Assembly (NCBI GenBank): GCA_022821065.1
Contig: JAJEEK010000028.1
Span: 1 to 35,340, forward strand
From: Candidatus Poribacteria bacterium
GTDB taxonomy: Bacteria; Poribacteria; WGA-4E; WGA-3G
Reading direction: 5' to 3'
DNA: 35,340 nucleotides
Made by a program: the position numbers and the translations under genes. The notes under the pieces are model-generated. The model saw only the letters and a list, made by a program, of their open reading frames with translations. It searched no databases and was not told the DNA's origin. Numbering within the stretch: the first letter of the stretch is position 1; each line of letters starts with the position of its first letter. Below are positions 30,039 to 35,340 of this stretch, piece by piece.

Positions 30039-32456
30039 CTATACCAAGCCGCCGCGTTTTCTTAGGAACCATTCAAATCCGAGGAGTGCGATAACGGCTC
30101 CGAAAATGAGCGGTATATCCCAAATATCGACATCCGTAATTTTTGAAGTCGCGCTTTCGACGAGTGGTATCTGATTGACGAGTTGGTCTGCTTCTGCCAT
30201 GGCGTAATACTTCCCGCCGCTCCCTTCAGCAAGCGTTTTGAGGAGTGCGACATTAAGTTCGGCGTTACTGAATTCGGCATAAGATTCTTTCACCTCGAAG
30301 AGGGTCTGTTGCTCGCCGAGGCTCTCGCCATCAAGGGTACCGGCTGCAGTGACGGTGTACTCACCATATCGGTTCGGAATAAAACGGGCAGTGTAGCGCC
30401 CATCTTCACCGAGGACCTGCTCGAGTCTTAATTCTTTGCGTTTTCCTGCTTCGTCAATGACCACGGCTCGGATTTTGGCGTTGTTCGTCAGTTGGAACTG
30501 TTGGTCTGTCGCGGTAACCTCAATCACGACGGGTTCTTTCAGTGTGTATGCTGTTTTTGCGATATCGAGTTGAATATGTTCTTTGGGTGCGGTTGTCAGC
30601 CATCTCGCTGCTTGTCTCCAGAATCGTTCATGGCTATCCCCTTGATGCCAGAATCGTTTATTACCCTCTTCGTGGGAGGGTATCAGCCGCCACCGCCACG
30701 AAGAGTGCGGCGTAAATACCATGACACGTCCAGCATTGTAATTCTGGGTCGCTATGAGGATCCGATTCCCGAATTCATTTCGGTCAGTCGGATGTTCCGC
30801 CAAAACAAGTGCTCCTGCTTTCGCGCGTTTCACTTTACTATATCCTTTTAGCCCGGGCAAAATCTTCCAAAGCTCCACGTTTTCGGTAGGGGTATCTGCC
30901 AACCGCATCAAATTTTCAACCTTCCCTTCTGGTGTCAGTTGCAATTTATATCCTTTATTATCGGTAGACCCTGAGCGGATGGTTGACCGTGGGAGTCGTC
31001 TCGGTGCTAACGGTGCTGGTGCGGATCCAAGTTCCAATTCCACGGGGAGACACTGGGCAATCGGCGTGTTGATATAGGACCCAGAAAGTTCGTGGTTTCC
31101 CAACGAACTCGAACCGCCTAACATAAGCAACCCACCACCTCGGGTGCGCACAAATTCGAGGGTGTTCTCAAGCTGCGCCGGTGTAAATTCGGATGCGTCC
31201 ACATTGCCGAAGATGATGGCATCGAAATCAAAGAGGGTTTCCCGATTATCTGGATAAAAACCGAAATCATGCGATATATCGGTGCGAGTACCCCCGTAAT
31301 TCTGACCGTTATTAGAGATACTTTTCAAAAATCGATCCGTTAATTGGATGTTCGGGTCGTTATTCAGGGCACGTTTTATGGAACCAAACTCATAACGCGG
31401 TTTACCATCAACAAATAGGATTTTTACACGTTTGGTAGGGGCGACCTTGAGTAAAAATGTCTTCGTGTTGTTTTGTGGTACCGCCTCTGTTTCTCCTAAC
31501 TCGGCATGCACTTCAAACTTTTGGGTCCCGGCTTCGCGAGGGGTAAACTTAATCGCTACGCGTCCGGTTTTAGGAGCCGATGTTGCGTCTGTCCCGCCGA
31601 GTTGTGGAATCCAAGAGGTGTCTTCATCCATATTAACGGATTCCGTTTTCAGGATCCGCCCGTTACTGGTGAGTTGAAGATTAACCTTTTTGCCGTTGAA
31701 TCCTTTCCGTTTTACGGTTGCCCATATTTCAACGGGAAAGTCTTCTTCTGCTGTGCGCGGGACATCAAGTTTGACGATTTCGAGGTCTGGTGTCCCGGCT
31801 TCTGAACCGACACCGACAGTGTGGATCGGCAGTTTCCGTTCTCGCATTTGCATGGCGAATTTCGTTGTGTCGGTCCCGCTTCTGTCTACGCCATCTGTCA
31901 GAAGAACAGCACCGGAAAGTGGGATGCCTTGGAGATCATCGAGGGCTTCGTTTAAAGCCTGTGGGATGTTTGTGCTTTCGCCTTCGGCACGGGTCAATGC
32001 CTCGTTTGGAATGCGTTTCGCTGCGGTATCAAAAGCGAAGAGTCGTACCTTGAATTTGGCGTTGAGTTGTTCGAGAAGACCATCTCCCTCAGTAAAAAGT
32101 AGATTGTTGACCCGCTGCATCCGTGGCTCTGAATCAGCGGTATCAGTAATCTGCATGCTCTTGGACTGGTCAACCATTACCAATAGATAGGAGTCGTCGG
32201 GATTTGTTTGGTAGATTGTTAGGAATGGTTTGAGTAGACAGAAGGCGAGCAGACAGAGGACGACTGCACGGAGAAAGATGAGAAAGCCGCGGAACCCGCG
32301 TTGGATGCGTCCTTGTGTGGTGCGATATGACCATATCGTTGCGGCAATAAGTGCAACAAGCAGAACGGCAATAAGAAGCCCTGGCAGCGGTACCCCAAAC
32401 GAGAAGTTCCCTTCTCGAAAAACGTCGATGGGGTACTTCATTATTTTTTCAAACAT
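30039..32456 (-). CDS. Membrane-anchored VWA domain protein with GATase1-like region
   Basis: The 805-residue protein has two N-terminal membrane helices (about 22-43 and 58-80), then a von Willebrand A domain. Its MIDAS motif reads DQSKS (D96, S98, S100), with a later conserved LLTDGVD. Ig-like and glutamine amidotransferase-like segments follow (ILFVDGKPRYEFGSIKRAL, then TRGGGLLMLGGSSSLG), and a C-terminal helix near residues 775-795. This is the BatA-like or large VWA partner type often found with MoxR ATPases; one is encoded 2.6 kb downstream. The ATG at 32456 lies 14 nt after AGGAGG; an ATG at 32441 is an alternative. Confidence 0.87.
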   Translation of the reverse strand: MFEKIMKYPIDVFREGNFSFGVPLPGLLIAVLLVALIAATIWSYRTTQGRIQRGFRGFLIFLRAVVLCLLAFCLLKPFLTIYQTNPDDSYLLVMVDQSKSMQITDTADSEPRMQRVNNLLFTEGDGLLEQLNAKFKVRLFAFDTAAKRIPNEALTRAEGESTNIPQALNEALDDLQGIPLSGAVLLTDGVDRSGTDTTKFAMQMRERKLPIHTVGVGSEAGTPDLEIVKLDVPRTAEEDFPVEIWATVKRKGFNGKKVNLQLTSNGRILKTESVNMDEDTSWIPQLGGTDATSAPKTGRVAIKFTPREAGTQKFEVHAELGETEAVPQNNTKTFLLKVAPTKRVKILFVDGKPRYEFGSIKRALNNDPNIQLTDRFLKSISNNGQNYGGTRTDISHDFGFYPDNRETLFDFDAIIFGNVDASEFTPAQLENTLEFVRTRGGGLLMLGGSSSLGNHELSGSYINTPIAQCLPVELELGSAPAPLAPRRLPRSTIRSGSTDNKGYKLQLTPEGKVENLMRLADTPTENVELWKILPGLKGYSKVKRAKAGALVLAEHPTDRNEFGNRILIATQNYNAGRVMVFTPHSSWRWRLIPSHEEGNKRFWHQGDSHERFWRQAARWLTTAPKEHIQLDIAKTAYTLKEPVVIEVTATDQQFQLTNNAKIRAVVIDEAGKRKELRLEQVLGEDGRYTARFIPNRYGEYTVTAAGTLDGESLGEQQTLFEVKESYAEFSNAELNVALLKTLAEGSGGKYYAMAEADQLVNQIPLVESATSKITDVDIWDIPLIFGAVIALLGFEWFLRKRGGLV

Positions 32457-32520
32457 TTTTTAATTTATGGCCTCCTAAGGCTGCGCTCCACATGGTTAAT
32501 GATTAATCCCTTGATTGCTA

Positions 32521-33522
32521 TCAACGATTCTCAGGTCTTTGCACAGGGATCTTGATACACTGACCGGTGTGTGCAGATTCGTGCAGTGCGTCAATTGCAC
32601 GCATATTTCCGAGTGCATCTGTTAACGGTAAGCGGATTGGCGTGCCGGTTTCCATTGCCTGACAAAGATCCAAAATCTCAGCGGCATAGGGATTCACACC
32701 CGTAGTTGTAAAGGTCTCACCGTTAACTGTGAAGTGTGCTTCGCCTTCTGAATTGCCCCAGGCACTCTGAACAGAGAGCGTGCCTTCTGTGCCTGTGACT
32801 TCGTAAGATTCGCGCCACGTCCACCCGAAACTGCAGTCGAATTGTCCGGTAACACCGTCCTCAAAATCTAAGGTTCCGATAAGGGTTTCCCAGACATTAT
32901 TGATCGCCTCAAATTTACCTGTTGCCCAAACGGATTGTGGTTCGCGTCCGACGAGATAACGGATGATGTTGATGCAGTAACATCCTAAATCCATAACTGC
33001 GCCCCCACCGAGGTCCCCTCTCAATCGCCAGTTCTTTCGATCTGTGAGGCCGGTTGAAAAAGTCGCGCGTGCGTAGCGTACCTCTCCAATTGCGCCTTCT
33101 TCAACTTTCTGTTTCACAGCGAGTGTCAACAGGTGGTGTCGATACATGAACCCTTCCATCAATAAGATGTTGGCGCGTTCAGTAACTTGGATCATCTGTT
33201 CGAGCTGTGTAGTAGTGACAGCGATCGGTTTCTCAACGAGTATGGCTTTGACACCACAACGTACCGCTTCCAACACATTTTTAAGGTGGCTTGCGGGCCA
33301 TGTAGCGACGACTAAAACATCGGGCTGCTGTTTTTCGAGCATCTGTCGAAGGTCGTTGTAGGTGTTTTCAACGTTGAATTCAGTGGCAAAGCGAGCAAGC
33401 GATTCAAATTTCTCGTCGCATGCACCAACGATTTCAATTTCTGGCAGATTACGCCATGCGTTGCCGTGTGCATGAGAGATACCGCCGCACCCGACAATCG
33501 CGACTCGGTGTTTTTTCGACAT
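32521..33522 (-). CDS. Gfo/Idh/MocA family oxidoreductase
   Basis: The 333-residue protein has the N-terminal Rossmann fold with the dinucleotide motif VGCGGISHAHG, the signature VEKPIAV near residue 97 and the C-terminal alpha/beta domain starting GDLGGGAVMDLGCYCINI. These NAD(P)-dependent enzymes oxidise or reduce sugars and inositols; the substrate is unknown. The ATG follows AAGG by 7 nt. It is the last of three related genes in a row in the same direction. Confidence 0.93.
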   Translation of the reverse strand: MSKKHRVAIVGCGGISHAHGNAWRNLPEIEIVGACDEKFESLARFATEFNVENTYNDLRQMLEKQQPDVLVVATWPASHLKNVLEAVRCGVKAILVEKPIAVTTTQLEQMIQVTERANILLMEGFMYRHHLLTLAVKQKVEEGAIGEVRYARATFSTGLTDRKNWRLRGDLGGGAVMDLGCYCINIIRYLVGREPQSVWATGKFEAINNVWETLIGTLDFEDGVTGQFDCSFGWTWRESYEVTGTEGTLSVQSAWGNSEGEAHFTVNGETFTTTGVNPYAAEILDLCQAMETGTPIRLPLTDALGNMRAIDALHESAHTGQCIKIPVQRPENR

Positions 33523-33547
33523 GGTTCTACCTTGGAGTAGTCAGTTC

Positions 33548-33568
33548 GGGGTTACGAACCCCTCCTAC
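33548..33568 (-). repeat. REP-like palindrome with GTAG head
   Basis: On the minus strand this reads GTAGGA and then a perfect 6-bp stem GGGGTT/AACCCC with a 3-nt loop. The layout is the same as the elements at 2229-2283, though the stem sequence differs. It sits between two oxidoreductase genes, so it may shape their shared transcript. Confidence 0.55.
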
Positions 33569-33579
33569 AGGTGATTGTA

Positions 33580-34551
33580 TTATAGCGAGGCGATCTCTAC
33601 AGGTCTGTTTTCTTGGGCAGATAGGTTTGCCGCGAGCGATATTGCAAGCGTTTTGACGGCATCGCTGTATGGACTCAAAATTTGGGAGCCATCACCGCTA
33701 CGGACTGCCTCTACAAAGACTTGATCAATCGTTGGTCCGGGTTCCGTTTTGTCCACCCATTCGCCGTCTTCGTGTACCGAGACTTTTGCTGGATTCCAAT
33801 TCAACAGTTCTTGTTCGTATAGGATATCCAAGACGTTGGCATTCGACCAGTCGCCTGCGTACGCCCAAGCTGCTGTGAGTGAACCGACGGCACCGTTGCT
33901 GAATTGGAGGCTAACACTGTTGCTGTCTGGGCAATCAATTTCTTTCAGGACGCGATTCGCCTGCCTGGCGTAAACCGATTCCACTTCGCCGACGAGATTA
34001 CGCATCATATCTATTGTGTGTGTTGCTTGTTCGACCAACTGACCGCCAGATTTATTCATTTGTCGTAGCCAACCGTCTGGGCTACCGATCCCGGTGCCGC
34101 ACCAATACTTGCCGACGACCATGTTAATTGTCTTATCATTCAATATCTCTTGTGTGATACGGGTTGAACCGAGATAGCGAAGTTGGTAACCGACACAGGT
34201 TATCAGTCCGGCTTTTTTGACGGCTGCTTCGATTTCGTGAGCGATATCCATATTGATAGCGACCGGTTTTTCGACGAGGAACGGTAAGCCGCGTGCGATA
34301 ACGTCAAGTTCGGGCTGCCCGTGTACAAAAACTGGGAGGCTTAGATAGATTGCATCTAAGTCGTCGCGTTCGATCAGGTCTTGGTGAGCGGTATACGGGG
34401 CTGCATTGTGTCGTTCCGCTGCGTTTTGTGCGCGTGCTGGATCAATGTCGCATATACCGACAATGCGGGCACCTTCGATTCCGGCTAATTGGTTCATGTG
34501 CCCACTTGCATTACCACCAGCCCCGATAAAACCTATTTTAACTTCTTTCAT
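33580..34551 (-). CDS. Gfo/Idh/MocA family oxidoreductase
   Basis: The 323-residue protein has the Rossmann motif IGAGGNASGHM, the VEKPVAI signature and the C-terminal domain (QMNKSGGQLVEQATHTIDMM). It differs enough from its neighbour at 32521-33522 to have another substrate, which cannot be named. The ATG follows GAGG by 5 nt. The gap to the next gene holds one REP-like element. Confidence 0.93.
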   Translation of the reverse strand: MKEVKIGFIGAGGNASGHMNQLAGIEGARIVGICDIDPARAQNAAERHNAAPYTAHQDLIERDDLDAIYLSLPVFVHGQPELDVIARGLPFLVEKPVAINMDIAHEIEAAVKKAGLITCVGYQLRYLGSTRITQEILNDKTINMVVGKYWCGTGIGSPDGWLRQMNKSGGQLVEQATHTIDMMRNLVGEVESVYARQANRVLKEIDCPDSNSVSLQFSNGAVGSLTAAWAYAGDWSNANVLDILYEQELLNWNPAKVSVHEDGEWVDKTEPGPTIDQVFVEAVRSGDGSQILSPYSDAVKTLAISLAANLSAQENRPVEIASL

Positions 34552-34613
34552 TTCTACCTCTTTGATATTTTATAAAGATTTAGACAAAATTGTTGTTGAA
34601 AAGTCCGTGAAAT

Positions 34614-35340
34614 TTAGCGTGCTTTAAAATTAACTTGTAGTGCTTTTTCGATGTCTTCGCGTGGATGGACACCGAACTGCGCTTCAAAATTTCGGTCGAA
34701 CGCCTCCTCTTCAGCGGGGTCGGGTTGAAGTGGGAGTTTGACCGGTCGTCGGTTCGTCTGGATGGATCTATGTGCAGCGATCACCATTTCCTGATCGGCT
34801 CTGCCCATCTCTCCTGTCCATAACGGTTGTGTATCCTCTCGCACGGCGCGGGCGATACCCTCAAGCATTGTTGCCAATGAGATGCCATTTTCTGCTATGG
34901 TTGTCCCGTGATAAGGGTTTATCCATTCAACTGTCCCGCCTAATGATGCTGGGAGTTCGACAAAGATACGTCGTAGTGTGCGATTTTCACTGTATTCTCT
35001 TTGGAATTCGTAAGTTTGTGCTGTTCCTGCGCGTTCGGCGATGTCTTCATCTGTGCAAACGTTGACTGTCTCGCCACCGGTGGCACTCTGATTTCCGTTA
35101 GTGATGATTGTGCCACGCTCACCGCAGGTCTCAAAACCGACGAGTTTGTTCCGTCCGAGTCGTCCATTTTTATTCCCGACCATAGCGATGCCGAGTCCGC
35201 CGTTATCGAAATCTATGGCGTAAAACTCAAGGTTTTCGCGATTGAAATCTCGTTTTGCGCCGTCGGTGTAGGGCGTAACGGGCATCGTATGTCCGATACT
35301 GCTGACGGATTTCGGGTTGGCATCCATTCGACACCGGATT
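34614..35340 (-). CDS. Gfo/Idh/MocA-type oxidoreductase, C-terminal part, cut by the window edge
   Basis: The open frame continues to the right edge; an internal ATG at 35327 need not be the start. The roughly 240 visible residues fit the C-terminal domain of a Gfo/Idh/MocA protein (LEFYAIDFDNGGLGIAMVG, ETCGERGTIITNG, then a helix with LEGIARAVRED). The Rossmann domain and the EKP motif would lie outside the window. It is the first of three tandem oxidoreductase genes. Confidence 0.75.
   Translation of the reverse strand, partial: IRCRMDANPKSVSSIGHTMPVTPYTDGAKRDFNRENLEFYAIDFDNGGLGIAMVGNKNGRLGRNKLVGFETCGERGTIITNGNQSATGGETVNVCTDEDIAERAGTAQTYEFQREYSENRTLRRIFVELPASLGGTVEWINPYHGTTIAENGISLATMLEGIARAVREDTQPLWTGEMGRADQEMVIAAHRSIQTNRRPVKLPLQPDPAEEEAFDRNFEAQFGVHPREDIEKALQVNFKAR

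Overview
The window looks like a piece of a Gram-negative, probably marine or sponge-associated bacterial genome, and the gene mix fits Candidatus Poribacteria best. The evidence is a phytanoyl-CoA dioxygenase-like protein, a sulfamidase-like sulfatase, an FGE-like protein, a ThuA-like protein, an enolase-superfamily dehydratase, three tandem Gfo/Idh/MocA oxidoreductases, WD40 and beta-propeller proteins and TonB-dependent receptors. This is inference from gene content and protein style; no rRNA is present to confirm it. No tRNA, rRNA, CRISPR array, insertion sequence or prophage was seen.

Layout, left to right. (1) 1-3421, minus strand: complex I genes nuoA-nuoB-nuoC, then a 387-bp gap with its own promoter, operator-like inverted repeats and a cryptic ORF, then nuoD and a partial small gene. 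(2) 3443-6439, minus: ThuA-like protein, an MR/MLE enolase-superfamily enzyme and a translationally coupled lipoprotein with a TonB C-terminal domain. (3) 6580-10800, plus: membrane protein, purF, small membrane protein, purM and a FliG-like protein in one tight operon; several of its genes overlap. (4) 10808-21232, minus: an outer-membrane locus with two paralogous TonB-dependent receptors, a DUF5916/CBM9-type outer-membrane protein, an exported 14-repeat WD40 protein and a TonB protein with its own strong promoter. (5) 21190-24967, minus: PhyH-like dioxygenase; an overlapping trio of beta-propeller, lipoyl/octanoyl transferase and membrane-anchored FGE-like protein; a DUF433 antitoxin followed by a truncated remnant of its DUF5615 toxin. 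(6) 25113-26417, plus: argG. (7) 26421-35340, minus: MoxR ATPase, SGSH-like sulfatase, small membrane protein, Uma2-family nuclease, VWA membrane protein and three Gfo/Idh/MocA oxidoreductases, the last cut by the window edge.

How they fit together: nuoA-D is core respiration; purF/purM are de novo purine synthesis; argG is arginine synthesis. Regions 2, 4, 5 and 7 look like uptake and breakdown of sugars or sulfated glycans, with energised outer-membrane import in region 4. The most unusual items are the FliG-like protein in a purine operon with an altered torque helix, the TonB domain on a lipoprotein, the decayed toxin next to an intact antitoxin, and the WD40 gene whose signal peptide is out of frame because of a 10-base homopolymer. 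Sigma70-like promoters with 17-18 bp spacing are unusually clear in this genome, and several genes start with TTG placed correctly after a Shine-Dalgarno sequence.
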